Notes under the pieces: generated by a model
Databases searched by the model: none
What the model was told of the DNA's origin: nothing
The model's input: the letters and a program-made list of their open reading frames with translations, nothing else
Position numbers and translations under genes: made by a program
Shown: positions 52,452 through 60,460 of the stretch, piece after piece
Numbering within the stretch: position 1 is the first letter of the stretch
Layout of the letters: every line of letters begins with the position of its first letter
Assembly (NCBI RefSeq): GCF_036057275.1
Contig: NZ_CP107945.1
Coordinates: 3,596,001 to 3,660,000 of the forward strand
Direction: 5' to 3'
Source: Streptomyces sp. NBC_00390
GTDB lineage: Bacteria; Actinomycetota; Actinomycetes; Streptomycetales; Streptomycetaceae
DNA length: 64,000 bases

Positions 52452-53327
52452 TCAGACCACCGGGGGGCGGCCCAGACGGGCCATCAGCCACACGGTGCTC
52501 CAGCGCATCGGCCGACGCTGACCGCACGGCGTACGCACCCCTTCCGCGAAGCCGCTGAACCAGGCACGCAGCCCCGGCGCCGACCGGGTACGCGCCAGCG
52601 TGAGCGCGGTCCAGGCACCGAGGTACACCGGGACGAGAGGGGCGGGAAGATTCCGCTTCGCCAGCCAGACACGGTTGCGTGCGGTCATCCGGTAGTAGAC
52701 GCCGTGCCGGGTCGGCGCGGTGCGCGGATGCTGCAGCACCAGCTCGGGTGCGTAAAGGATCTTCCATCCGTCGTCCAGCGCACGCCAGGCGAGATCGGTC
52801 TCCTCGTGCGTGAAGAAGAAGTCCTCCGGCCAGCCGCCGACCCGCTCGAGCATGGACATCGACAGAGCGTGCCCGCCGCCGAGGAAGGTCGTCACATGGC
52901 CGCCGCGCATCGGGTCGCCGGAGCCGATGCGCGGGATGTGGCGCCGCTGGGTGAATCCGGTCTCGTCCGCGATCCGGAAGCTGACGATGCCGAGCGCGGG
53001 GTCCGCGGCGTACATGTCGGCGAGCCGGCTGAAGACGTCGGGGGCGATGAGCAGGCCGTCGTCGTCCAGGTCGACGAGGATGTCGACGTCGCCGAACTCC
53101 CTCAGCCGCTCCATCGCCACATTGCGGCCGCCGGACACACCGAGGTTCTCCGGCAGTTCGACTCCCGTGACGTGCGAGGGGAGTTCGGGCAGTGGGGCAC
53201 CGTTGGAGACGACGACGACCCGGGTCGCGGGATGATCCTGCGCAGCCACGGAGTCGAGCAGGGCACGCAGTTCGGCGGGGCGCGTGCCCATCGTCAGCAC
53301 GGCCACACCCACGCGGGATCGGGTCAC
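52452..53327 (-). CDS. Family 2 glycosyltransferase
   Basis: 291 residues. The GT-A fold is shown by VGVAVLTMGTRPAELRALL, VVVVSNG, NLGVSGGRNVAMER, DILVDLDDDGLL (metal motif) and FFFTHEETDLAWRAL (the ED acid motif). It adds sugars to a polysaccharide or lipid carrier; the acceptor is unknown. The start GTG 53327 is nine bases after GGAG; GTG 53333 is possible too. It is convergent with the secreted repeat protein. Confidence 0.9.
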   Translation of the reverse strand: MTRSRVGVAVLTMGTRPAELRALLDSVAAQDHPATRVVVVSNGAPLPELPSHVTGVELPENLGVSGGRNVAMERLREFGDVDILVDLDDDGLLIAPDVFSRLADMYAADPALGIVSFRIADETGFTQRRHIPRIGSGDPMRGGHVTTFLGGGHALSMSMLERVGGWPEDFFFTHEETDLAWRALDDGWKILYAPELVLQHPRTAPTRHGVYYRMTARNRVWLAKRNLPAPLVPVYLGAWTALTLARTRSAPGLRAWFSGFAEGVRTPCGQRRPMRWSTVWLMARLGRPPVV

Positions 53328-53390
53328 GTCCACATCTCCATCGGTCGACTGCTCGGCCGCCGGTTCCCCGGCGATCCGTGACCCGGGAGC

Positions 53391-54458
53391 TTAACGGGAT
53401 TCGTCCAGCAGATGTACGGCAGTGAGCTTGTCAGGGTTGCGTACGACGTCGATGTCGGTGATCCGGCCGGCGTCCACCGTGAAGGCGACCACCGACAGAT
53501 TGCCGTCCGCACCGCTGACGACGAGCCCCGGCGCGCCGTTGACCTGGGCGATCCGCAGCTGCCGCAGCGGGCGCCTGGTGAAGCCGATCAGCAGCCTGGC
53601 GACATGCCCGGCGCCGCGCTCGATGTGGCGCACCGCACTCACCTTGCCACCGCCGTCACCCCGCAGCCGGACGTCGGGATCAAGCAGGGCGACAAGTCCT
53701 TCCAGGTCACCGCCCTGACAGGCGTCGGCGAACGCCTCGGCGATTTCACGCTGTTGGCCGATGGTGGGCGGGAATCGGGGCCGCCCGAGCTCGACGTCCC
53801 GCCGTGCGCGGGCAGCGAGTTGGCGTACGGCGGCGGGGGTACGCCCGACGACGTCGGCGACCTCGTCGAAGGGCACCCCGAAAACATCGTGGAGCAGAAA
53901 CGCGGTGCGCTGAGCGGGCGACAGCTGCTCCAGCACGACGAGCAGCGCCATGCTGACGGACTCGTCGAGCGTGACGCGCTCGGCGGGGTCGTCGGCGGGG
54001 GCGGCCTCGACGAGCGGCTCGGGCAGCCAGGTCCCGACATACCGCTCGCGCCGCACGCGCGCACTCCCGAGCGTGTCAAGAGCCAAGCGCCCCACGGTGG
54101 TGGTCAGCCAGGCCCGCAGATCCCGGATCGCACCGGGGTCGTCGAGCCCGCGCAGCCGGAGCCAGGCCTCCTGTACGCAGTCCTCGGCCTCGGCGACGGA
54201 CCCCGTGGTGGCGTACGCCACGCGCACCAGGCGCGCCCGCTCCCGCTCGAACGCCTCGGCAAGGGCACGGTGGTCACGGGCGGCCTCCTCATCGGCCTCC
54301 TCGTCACGCACCCGGTCCTCGCGGACGGCCTCCTCGCCGGACCGCTCGCCGCGCGCAGGGTCGTCGCGGACGCGCTCTCCGACGGGCCGCTCGTCGCTGG
54401 TCCCCTCGTCGCGGACGCGGTCGTCACAGGCGCTCTCGTCCCAGGGTCGGCCGCTCAT
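53391..54458 (-). CDS. SigJ-like ECF sigma factor with C-terminal SnoaL-like domain
   Basis: 355 residues. An unusual N-terminal extension (about 1-65) is almost all Asp, Glu, Arg and Ser in imperfect repeats (DDRVRDEG, GERVRDDP, EDRVRDEE). Sigma region 2 follows (RVAYATTGSVAEAEDCVQEA, LRAWLTTTVGRLALD), then region 4 (LSPAQRTAFLLHDVFGVPFD, DVVGRTPAAVRQLAARAR) and a SnoaL-like domain (about 240-350). ECF41/SigJ types carry this domain and often sit beside a redox gene. ATG 54458 overlaps the stop of the NAD(P)-binding gene (ATGA). The Met start after the coupling is what supports the extension being translated. Confidence 0.88.
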   Translation of the reverse strand: MSGRPWDESACDDRVRDEGTSDERPVGERVRDDPARGERSGEEAVREDRVRDEEADEEAARDHRALAEAFERERARLVRVAYATTGSVAEAEDCVQEAWLRLRGLDDPGAIRDLRAWLTTTVGRLALDTLGSARVRRERYVGTWLPEPLVEAAPADDPAERVTLDESVSMALLVVLEQLSPAQRTAFLLHDVFGVPFDEVADVVGRTPAAVRQLAARARRDVELGRPRFPPTIGQQREIAEAFADACQGGDLEGLVALLDPDVRLRGDGGGKVSAVRHIERGAGHVARLLIGFTRRPLRQLRIAQVNGAPGLVVSGADGNLSVVAFTVDAGRITDIDVVRNPDKLTAVHLLDESR

Positions 54459-55225
54459 TGTCCGTTCGCCTTGCCCGTCGTGGTCTGCGCGCGGAGCCAG
54501 TCGTCGAAGCGCACCGTGCCGCGGACATCCGCACGGTCGGACGTCGCCACACCCGACCGTAGCGCGCGCCCCAGAGCCCCCGGCAGGGCCAGCGGAACGA
54601 CCAGCGCCTTGCGCCCCGTGATCGCGCGCCAGCGGCGGGCGAGTACGCGCAGGTCGGCCGTCTCGGGGCCGGTCACCTCCACACGTCCGCGCCGCGGCCC
54701 GCTCTCGACGACGTCGGCGACCACGCGCGCCACCTCCGCGCACGCCACCGTCTGCAGCCGCGCCCGGGGCACCGGCAGCACCCGCGTCCTGCCGACCGCG
54801 GCGAAGCCCATGGCCAGCAGCTCATGGAACTGCGTGGCGCGCACCACCGTCCACGGCACCCGTGCGCTTTCCACCACACGTTCCTGCTCCGCCTTGGACC
54901 GGTAGTAGCCGAGCGGCAACTGGTCACAGCCCACGATGGACACACAGACGTGATGGCCCACCCCCGCGGACTCCTCGGCCGCGAGCAGCCGCCGCGAGCC
55001 TTCCACCAGGATCTGTTCGGCTTGCTTGGGCGACCGGCTGTTGCTCGCGTCGACGACGGCGTCGCAGCCCTCGAGCGCCTCGGCCAGCCCGTCCCCGGTG
55101 GTCAGATCGACCCGGTACTCCGGTGCGTGCCGGCTGAGCACCCGTACGTCGTGCCCGCGTCCGCGCAGCTCCTCCGCGGTCTCCCGGCCGAGCGTTCCCG
55201 TTCCTCCAGCGATGGCGATCCTCAT
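54455..55225 (-). CDS. NAD(P)-binding protein, NmrA/atypical SDR type
   Basis: 256 residues. The Rossmann motif is RIAIAGGTGTLGRETAEEL, followed by VRVLSRHAPEY and VDASNSRSP; the C-terminal half has VPWTVVRATQFHEL. It resembles NmrA-like or ECF41-linked oxidoreductases. Its stop overlaps the sigma factor start, so the two are translationally coupled. GAAGG almost abuts ATG 55225, a close spacing. The ligand or substrate is unknown. Confidence 0.88.
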   Translation of the reverse strand: MRIAIAGGTGTLGRETAEELRGRGHDVRVLSRHAPEYRVDLTTGDGLAEALEGCDAVVDASNSRSPKQAEQILVEGSRRLLAAEESAGVGHHVCVSIVGCDQLPLGYYRSKAEQERVVESARVPWTVVRATQFHELLAMGFAAVGRTRVLPVPRARLQTVACAEVARVVADVVESGPRRGRVEVTGPETADLRVLARRWRAITGRKALVVPLALPGALGRALRSGVATSDRADVRGTVRFDDWLRAQTTTGKANGQ

Positions 55226-55344
55226 ACCTTCAGGACGACACAGCCCACGGCTGTGTGACATCCGGGCTCCGCCACACGTACGTACCCACCGCGACCGCCC
55301 CGAGCTCCGGACCGGCCCCCGAGCCACGGGCCTGCACGCATCCT

Positions 55345-55920
55345 CTAGGAAGCCCTCCACTGCGGGTCGCGGCCGGTCAGCGCCAGCACACGGTCGAAGT
55401 CGGACACCTCCGTGCCCACGGTCACCGGTTCGGCGAACACCCCGCCCTCGCGGGCCTTCGGCGCCAGCTCGGCGAGCGCCGGCCAGACCTCGGCGACGAC
55501 GACCGGGTCCGGTGTGAACTCCTGACCGGTGGCACGGGCCAGATCCCACGCATGCACGGTCAGATCGCCCAGCACCATCTTGCCGACCGTCCGCGCGGGC
55601 AGACCCATCTTTCCCGACGAGCCTTCCTCGGCCCCGGGCGCCGCCCACGCCGAGACGAGGGCGGCGGTCTCCGCAGCGAACCGGGCCCGCCAGTCGCCGC
55701 CGCCCTCGACGAAGTGCGGCTCCACGCCGAAGTCCGGATGCTGTTTCGCCGCGAGCGCCTGGAAGTTGATCACAACCTGCATGAGGTGATCGGTCAGCTG
55801 GCGCACGTCGTACTCGGCGCACGGCGTCGGGTCGGCGAGGTGGTCGTCGGTAATACCCCGCACGATCGGAACGGCCTGATCGGCCGCCGATCGGAGCAGG
55901 TCACTGATGCTGTTCGTCAT
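55345..55920 (-). CDS. TIGR03086 family metal-binding protein (DinB-like)
   Basis: 191 residues. Features of the maleylpyruvate isomerase N-terminal/DinB-like fold: TPCAEYDVRQLTDHLMQV (metal His in DHL) and VLGDLTVHAWDLARATGQE (second His). The family may bind metal and a thiol such as mycothiol. ATG 55920 starts the gene, which diverges from an AraC regulator 63 bases away, suggesting control by it. Confidence 0.88.
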   Translation of the reverse strand: MTNSISDLLRSAADQAVPIVRGITDDHLADPTPCAEYDVRQLTDHLMQVVINFQALAAKQHPDFGVEPHFVEGGGDWRARFAAETAALVSAWAAPGAEEGSSGKMGLPARTVGKMVLGDLTVHAWDLARATGQEFTPDPVVVAEVWPALAELAPKAREGGVFAEPVTVGTEVSDFDRVLALTGRDPQWRAS

Positions 55921-55983
55921 GCGCCGACCGTAGGGCGGCGCACCCCTGTGCGTCTTGAAGAAACGCGACGTAGGATCCCCGGC

Positions 55984-56811
55984 ATGGCGGGGCCGCGCAC
56001 TGACACCCAAGGCATAGTCGAAGCCCGCGAGCTCTTCGCGCGCGTCGACTTCCGCCGCTGCGAGCCCGCCCCCGAGCTGCGTCCGTATCTCGAGCACTAC
56101 TGGCTCATCGACTGGGATCTGACCGAGCCCTACGCCTCGCATGTCGTGCCCCACCCCTGCGTGAACATGGTGTTCCAGCGCTTCGGCGACGAGCCTGCCT
56201 GGGCCGAGGTCGCGGGGATCGGGCTGGAGCTGTTCACCCAGAAGCTGACTGGGCTCGGCCGGGTGTGCGGAGTCATGTTCCGGCCCGGCGGCTTCCGGCC
56301 GTTCGCCCCGAAGTGGCCGGTGTCCGAGTGGACAGGCCGGCGGGTGCCGCTCGCGGACGTCGTGACCGGCGCCGGGCAGAGCGCCGTGGACGCGGTCGTA
56401 CTGCCGGATCAGCAGGACGCCCGAGTGGCGGCCCTGGACGCGTTCCTGCTGGGTCTGGCTCCGCAGCCCGACCCGCACGCATTGCACGCCATGGAGCTGG
56501 TGGAAGAGGTCCGCTCCGACCGCTCGGTGCGGCGCGTCGCCGAACTCGCCGCCGCGGAAGGGGTGTCGGCCCGCTCGCTGCAGCGTCTGTTCGCGACGTA
56601 CGTCGGCGTGGGCCCGAAGTGGGTGATCCTGCGCTACCGCATCCATGAGGCGCTGGACCGCGCGGAGTACGGCGACAACGGCGGCTGCGGACTCGACTGG
56701 GCAGCGCTGGCGGCCGAACTCGGGTACAGCGATCAGGCCCATCTCGTACGGGACTTCACGGCGACGGTGGGCGTGCCGCCGACCGCGTACGCCCGGGCGG
56801 GCGCCGCGTAG
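55984..56811 (+). CDS. AraC family transcriptional regulator
   Basis: 275 residues. The N-terminal half has the DUF6597-type sensor region (ELRPYLEHYWLIDWDL, VVPHPCVNMVFQ, FRPGGFRPF). The C-terminal AraC domain (about 170-270) has VRRVAELAAAEGVSARSLQR and WAALAAELGYSDQAHLVRDF. ATG 55984 has AGGA about nine bases upstream. It is divergent from the TIGR03086 gene. Confidence 0.92.
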   Translation: MAGPRTDTQGIVEARELFARVDFRRCEPAPELRPYLEHYWLIDWDLTEPYASHVVPHPCVNMVFQRFGDEPAWAEVAGIGLELFTQKLTGLGRVCGVMFRPGGFRPFAPKWPVSEWTGRRVPLADVVTGAGQSAVDAVVLPDQQDARVAALDAFLLGLAPQPDPHALHAMELVEEVRSDRSVRRVAELAAAEGVSARSLQRLFATYVGVGPKWVILRYRIHEALDRAEYGDNGGCGLDWAALAAELGYSDQAHLVRDFTATVGVPPTAYARAGAA

Positions 56812-56850
56812 TCCGCGTGCGCTGTCAGAGCCCGGCCTACAGTGCGACGC

Positions 56851-57375
56851 ATGGGCAAGAACGCATCGACGATCCACATCGAGCCGTGGTCCGAGGACGA
56901 CTTCGACCTTCTCCGCGCGGCGAACGCATCTGAGTTGATGGACCACCTGGGCGGCCCGGAGACCGATGAGCAGCTGGTCCTACGGCATCGGCGGTACGTG
57001 GACCTGAGCGCGGACCGCACCGGCCGGGGCCGGATGTTCCGCATCGTCTGCGAGGCCGACGGGCGGGCGGCCGGGACAGTCGGTTTCTGGGAGAACACCT
57101 GGAACGGCCGGCAGGTCTACGAGACGGGCTGGAGCGTGCTGCCCGGCTTCCAGGGGCGGGGCATCGCGACCGCCGGCACGCTCGCTGCGGTCGAGCAGGC
57201 CAGGGCGGCGCGCAAGCACCGCTTCCTGCACGCTTTCCCGTCCGTGGACAACGGCCCGTCCAACGCGGTGTGCCGGAAGGCGGGCTTCACGCTGGTCGGC
57301 GAGTGCGACTTCGAGTACCCGCCCGGGCAGCCGCTCCGGTCCCACGACTGGCGCATCGACCTCGGGCCGTTCTGA
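56851..57375 (+). CDS. GNAT family N-acetyltransferase
   Basis: 174 residues from ATG 56851; GTG 56842 in frame is possible. The acetyl-CoA motif VYETGWSVLPGFQGRGIATAG and the following NGPSNAVCRKAGFTLVGECD are clear. It starts 40 bases after the AraC gene on the same strand and ends before a clean terminator. The substrate is unknown. Confidence 0.88.
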   Translation: MGKNASTIHIEPWSEDDFDLLRAANASELMDHLGGPETDEQLVLRHRRYVDLSADRTGRGRMFRIVCEADGRAAGTVGFWENTWNGRQVYETGWSVLPGFQGRGIATAGTLAAVEQARAARKHRFLHAFPSVDNGPSNAVCRKAGFTLVGECDFEYPPGQPLRSHDWRIDLGPF

Positions 57376-57385
57376 GCGTCGCATG

Positions 57386-57413
57386 GGGCCCGCTTGACGA
57401 GCGGGCCCATTTT
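57386..57413 (+). terminator. Intrinsic terminator with T tail
   Basis: GGGCCCGCT (57386-57394) and AGCGGGCCC (57400-57408) pair around a TGACG loop, extended by two A-T pairs across a one-base bulge, and are followed by TTTTC. Confidence 0.85.
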
Positions 57414-57484
57414 CACGGATATTTATCTGCGTCACGCAGCTTCTGTGTCACGTCATACTTTTCCTCCAGCCCAAGGATTCCGCC

Positions 57485-58324
57485 ATGCCGATCCTCGTCA
57501 CCGGAAGCCGCGGCACCGTCGGCTCCACCCTCCTCACGCTCCTGCACGAGCAGGGCCTGAGCGTCCGGGCCGGGTCCCGCAGCCCCGACAAGCTCACCGT
57601 GCCCCCGGGCGTCGAGTCCGTGCGGTGCGCTCTCGACGAGCCCTCGACCTTCGCGGCCGCCCTCGACTCCGTCACCTCGGTCTTCCTCTATGCCGAGCCC
57701 TCGCACATCGGGGCCTTCGCCGAACAGGCGGCCTCGGCGGGCGTCGAGCACATCGTGCTGCTCTCCTCCAGTTCGGTTCTGGACCCCGACGCCGCGGACA
57801 GCCCGATCGCCGCGTCCCATCTCGCGGTCGAGCAGGCGCTGGCGGCCGCACCCGTCACGACGACCGTCCTGCGGCCCGGAGCATTCGCGGGCAACGCCCG
57901 GCAGTGGGCGCGGGCACTGCGGTCCGCCGGCGTCATCGAGCTGCCCTATCCGGGCAGTTACGGCGACCCTGTCCATGAGCGTGATCTCGCGGAGGCCGCC
58001 GTCGCTGTCCTGACCAGGCCGGAGCTGCGCGGCGGGACCTACCACCTGACAGGTCCACAGTCGCTCACCTTCGCCGAGCAGATCGCGATCCTGGAGCGCG
58101 TCGCGGGCCGCGGCATCGCCGTCCGCGCGGTGAGCCGCGACGCCTGGCGGGCCTCCGTATCCGCCTATCTGCCGAACGAGTTCGCCGAGGCGCTGCTCGA
58201 CTACTGGGCTTCGACGGACGGTTCGCCCGCGCACCTGACCGGCACTCTCGAGCAGTTGACGGGCCGCCCGCCCCGCAGCTTCACGGCATGGGCGGAGGAA
58301 CACGCGGAAGCCTTCCGCGCCTGA
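57485..58324 (+). CDS. NmrA-like NAD(P)H-binding protein
   Basis: 279 residues. MPILVTGSRGTVGSTLLTLL is the Rossmann motif. The residues VRAGSRSPDKL, VFLYAEPSHIGAF, HIVLLSSSSVLD and TVLRPGAFAGNA fit NmrA/QOR2-like atypical SDRs that reduce or sense NAD(P)H. It lacks the Tyr-X3-Lys catalytic set of classical SDRs. It is a single gene after a strong terminator. Confidence 0.88.
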   Translation: MPILVTGSRGTVGSTLLTLLHEQGLSVRAGSRSPDKLTVPPGVESVRCALDEPSTFAAALDSVTSVFLYAEPSHIGAFAEQAASAGVEHIVLLSSSSVLDPDAADSPIAASHLAVEQALAAAPVTTTVLRPGAFAGNARQWARALRSAGVIELPYPGSYGDPVHERDLAEAAVAVLTRPELRGGTYHLTGPQSLTFAEQIAILERVAGRGIAVRAVSRDAWRASVSAYLPNEFAEALLDYWASTDGSPAHLTGTLEQLTGRPPRSFTAWAEEHAEAFRA

Positions 58325-58428
58325 CGCCGCCCATGGCGCCGCACGGGCCCCAAAGCCGCATCGGGGGCTCGCCCGCAGCCGCCGGAAACACCTGGCTGAC
58401 AGCCACCGCACGATGACATGCTTACTCT

Positions 58429-59154
58429 GTGAACGGACCGGAGATCTCCCTCAGCGTCGCACCCGAGCTGCGCCTTTTCGTCACCTCGGAGCGCCGTCAG
58501 GGGCGTACGGCCGTGGTCACCGACGGCTCCTCGACGCTCGGCCATGTCGTCGAATCGCTCGGCGTCCCGCTCACCGAGGCGGGCCGGCTGCTGGTCGACG
58601 GCCGCCATGTCCCCGTCTCCCACATCCCGCGCGCGGGCGAGCATGTCGAGGTGTGCGGTGTCGAGCGGCCACAGCAGGTCCCCGGCGCACCGCTCCGCTT
58701 TCTCCTCGACGTCCATCTCGGCACGCTGGCCCGCCGTCTGCGGCTGCTCGGCGTCGATGCGGCGTACGAGAACGAGGACATCGGCGATCCCGCACTGGCC
58801 GCGCTCTCGGCGAAGGAGCGGCGGGTGCTGCTCTCACGTGACCGGGGGCTGCTGCGCCGCCGCGAGATCTGGGCGGGCGCGTACATCTACAGCGACCGGC
58901 CGGACGACCAACTGCGGGACGTGCTCGAGCGGTTCGCGCCCGCACTCGCGCCATGGACCCGCTGCACCGCGTGCAACGGGAAGCTGACGGAGGCCGACAA
59001 GGACTCGGTGCAGGAGCAGCTCCAGCAGGGCACCCAGCGGTCGTACGACGTGTTCGCCCAGTGCACCGCATGCGAGCGCGTGTACTGGCGCGGGGCACAC
59101 CACGCCCGCCTGGAGGCGATCGTCGCGGACGCGCTGCGCACCGCCGGCCCCTGA
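58429..59154 (+). CDS. Mut7-C RNase domain protein with N-terminal ubiquitin-like fold
   Basis: 241 residues. The first 90 are a Mut7-C-type ubiquitin/ThiS-like domain (LGVPLTEAGRLLVDGRHVP). Then comes the PIN-fold Mut7-C domain with LRFLLDVHLGTLARRLRLLG, LLSRDRGLLRR (acidic residues) and a zinc ribbon TRCTACNGKL and AQCTACERVYWRG with four Cys. Mut7-C proteins are thought to be RNases. GTG 58429 starts it. It lies alone, convergent to a MarR gene. Confidence 0.87.
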   Translation: MNGPEISLSVAPELRLFVTSERRQGRTAVVTDGSSTLGHVVESLGVPLTEAGRLLVDGRHVPVSHIPRAGEHVEVCGVERPQQVPGAPLRFLLDVHLGTLARRLRLLGVDAAYENEDIGDPALAALSAKERRVLLSRDRGLLRRREIWAGAYIYSDRPDDQLRDVLERFAPALAPWTRCTACNGKLTEADKDSVQEQLQQGTQRSYDVFAQCTACERVYWRGAHHARLEAIVADALRTAGP

Positions 59155-59198
59155 GGCCCGTCCCTGCCGCCCGTGCGCACCACCCGCGCAGCTTGCGG

Positions 59199-59687
59199 CT
59201 ACGCGTCGAACCCGCCGCCGCGCAGCCGCTCGACCTGGCCCGCACTCACCTCTACGGTGCGCCGCATGTGCGCGGTGAGCAGGGCGATCTCGTCGTCGCT
59301 GTACGCATCGAACATGGCGGCCCACGGGCCGCCGACCCGCTCCCACAGCGCGCCGAACTCCGCCATCCGCTCGGGCACCAGCGACACCAGCACCCGCCGG
59401 CGGTCATGGGCGTCCCGCTCGCGCGTGACGTACCCGGCGCGCTCGAGCCGGTCGACGAGCCGCGTGGCCGAACCGGTGGTGAGCCCGGTCAACTCGGCAA
59501 TACGCCCGGTGGTGACGGGCCGGTCTTCCAGCCCCAGCAGGTTCAGGCACTGCAGATCGGTGGGGTGCAGCTGCAGATGGTCGGCGAGGGCCTGGTTGAA
59601 AAGGGCGTACGAGGCCATGTACCGCCGCGAGGCGGCGAACATCTCGTTCATCAGCCTGTCACGCGGCGCCGAACTCTCCTGCGTCAT
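59199..59687 (-). CDS. MarR family transcriptional regulator
   Basis: 162 residues. The winged helix is DRPVTTGRIAELTGLTTGSA, then RLVDRLERAGYVTRERDAHD and RRRVLVSL. ATG 59687 has no ribosome binding site but a -10-like TACACT lies six bases before it, suggesting a leaderless transcript. No obvious adjacent target is divergent from it. Confidence 0.9.
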   Translation of the reverse strand: MTQESSAPRDRLMNEMFAASRRYMASYALFNQALADHLQLHPTDLQCLNLLGLEDRPVTTGRIAELTGLTTGSATRLVDRLERAGYVTRERDAHDRRRVLVSLVPERMAEFGALWERVGGPWAAMFDAYSDDEIALLTAHMRRTVEVSAGQVERLRGGGFDA

Positions 59688-59693
59688 GCAGAG

Positions 59694-59699
59694 AGTGTA
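59694..59699 (-). promoter_or_regulatory. -10 element of a probable leaderless MarR transcript
   Basis: On the minus strand TACACT lies six bases before the MarR ATG with no ribosome binding site between. The -35 is not clear. Confidence 0.5.
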
Positions 59700-59784
59700 C
59701 GGCGCAGAGCCTGTTGCACCGGCGCGGCCGCGACCCCGTCGGCCTGGCACGGCCGCGCCACGACCTGCCCTGTCGGACCTGTCT

Positions 59785-60360
59785 CTAGGGCTGCACCTCG
59801 GTCAGATAGCGCTGCACCGTGGGGGCGAGCCAGCGGACCACTTCCTCGCGTGACATCTCCACGGCGGGCGGAAAGCGCAGGACATAACGGGCCAGCGCCA
59901 TGCCGAGGATCTGCGAGGCAGCGAGCGCGGCCCGGCGCGGGGCCTGCGCGGGGTCCGGACACACGCCCGCGGCGACCGGGCCCAGCTGCTCCCTGAATAT
60001 CTCGTGGGCCCGCTCGGCAGCTGCCGCATTGGTGACACTCGCCCGCAGCAACGCCGTCAGCACCTCGTCCTGCTCCCACCGGTCCAGGAAGTGGGAGACG
60101 AGCACCGCACCTATGTGCTTCGCGGGCAGCGCACGCAACTCCGGCAGCCGGAGGTCGAATTCGGAGGCGGCGGCGAACAGCCCCTCCTTGTTCCCGTAGT
60201 AGCGCATGACCATCGAGGGATCGATGCCCGCGTCGCGGGCGATGGCGCGGATGGTCGCGCGCTCGTATCCGTCGGCGGCGAAACGCTCGCGGGCGGCTTC
60301 GAGGATCGCGGCCTTGGTCGTATCGGAGCGGCGCGGTCCGCCTGAGGCTTCCATCGTCAT
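59785..60360 (-). CDS. TetR/AcrR family transcriptional regulator
   Basis: 191 residues. HTH: AAILEAARERFAADGYERAT, then AIARDAGIDPSMVMRYYGNKEGLF. ATG 60360 is the start. It diverges from the FAD monooxygenase and almost certainly controls it through the palindromes at 60377-60388 and 60433-60444. A TACAGT seven bases before the ATG could make its own transcript leaderless. Confidence 0.93.
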   Translation of the reverse strand: MTMEASGGPRRSDTTKAAILEAARERFAADGYERATIRAIARDAGIDPSMVMRYYGNKEGLFAAASEFDLRLPELRALPAKHIGAVLVSHFLDRWEQDEVLTALLRASVTNAAAAERAHEIFREQLGPVAAGVCPDPAQAPRRAALAASQILGMALARYVLRFPPAVEMSREEVVRWLAPTVQRYLTEVQP

Positions 60361-60376
60361 GCCAACAACTGTAGGC

Positions 60377-60388
60377 CAACGCCCGTTG
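60377..60388. promoter_or_regulatory. TetR-type operator O1
   Basis: CAACGCCCGTTG is a 12-base palindrome (CAACG-N2-CGTTG) that overlaps the -35 region of the monooxygenase promoter and the core of the leftward tetR promoter region. It recurs as O2. Confidence 0.8.
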
Positions 60389-60415
60389 ACATGCCAGCCA
60401 CCCCCGGCCTACATT
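60386..60415 (+). promoter_or_regulatory. Promoter of the FAD monooxygenase gene
   Basis: TTGACA (60386-60391) and TACATT (60410-60415) are separated by 18 bases, close to the housekeeping sigma consensus. O1 overlaps the -35 and O2 lies downstream of the likely start. Confidence 0.7.
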
Positions 60416-60432
60416 TGCCTACAAGCGTTGAC

Positions 60433-60444
60433 CAACGAGCGTTG
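60433..60444. promoter_or_regulatory. TetR-type operator O2
   Basis: CAACGAGCGTTG has the same CAACG-N2-CGTTG form as O1, and both sit in CCAACG-N2-CGTTGAC. It lies between the promoter and the monooxygenase start. Confidence 0.8.
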
Positions 60445-60460
60445 ACTTCGGGAGGCAGAC

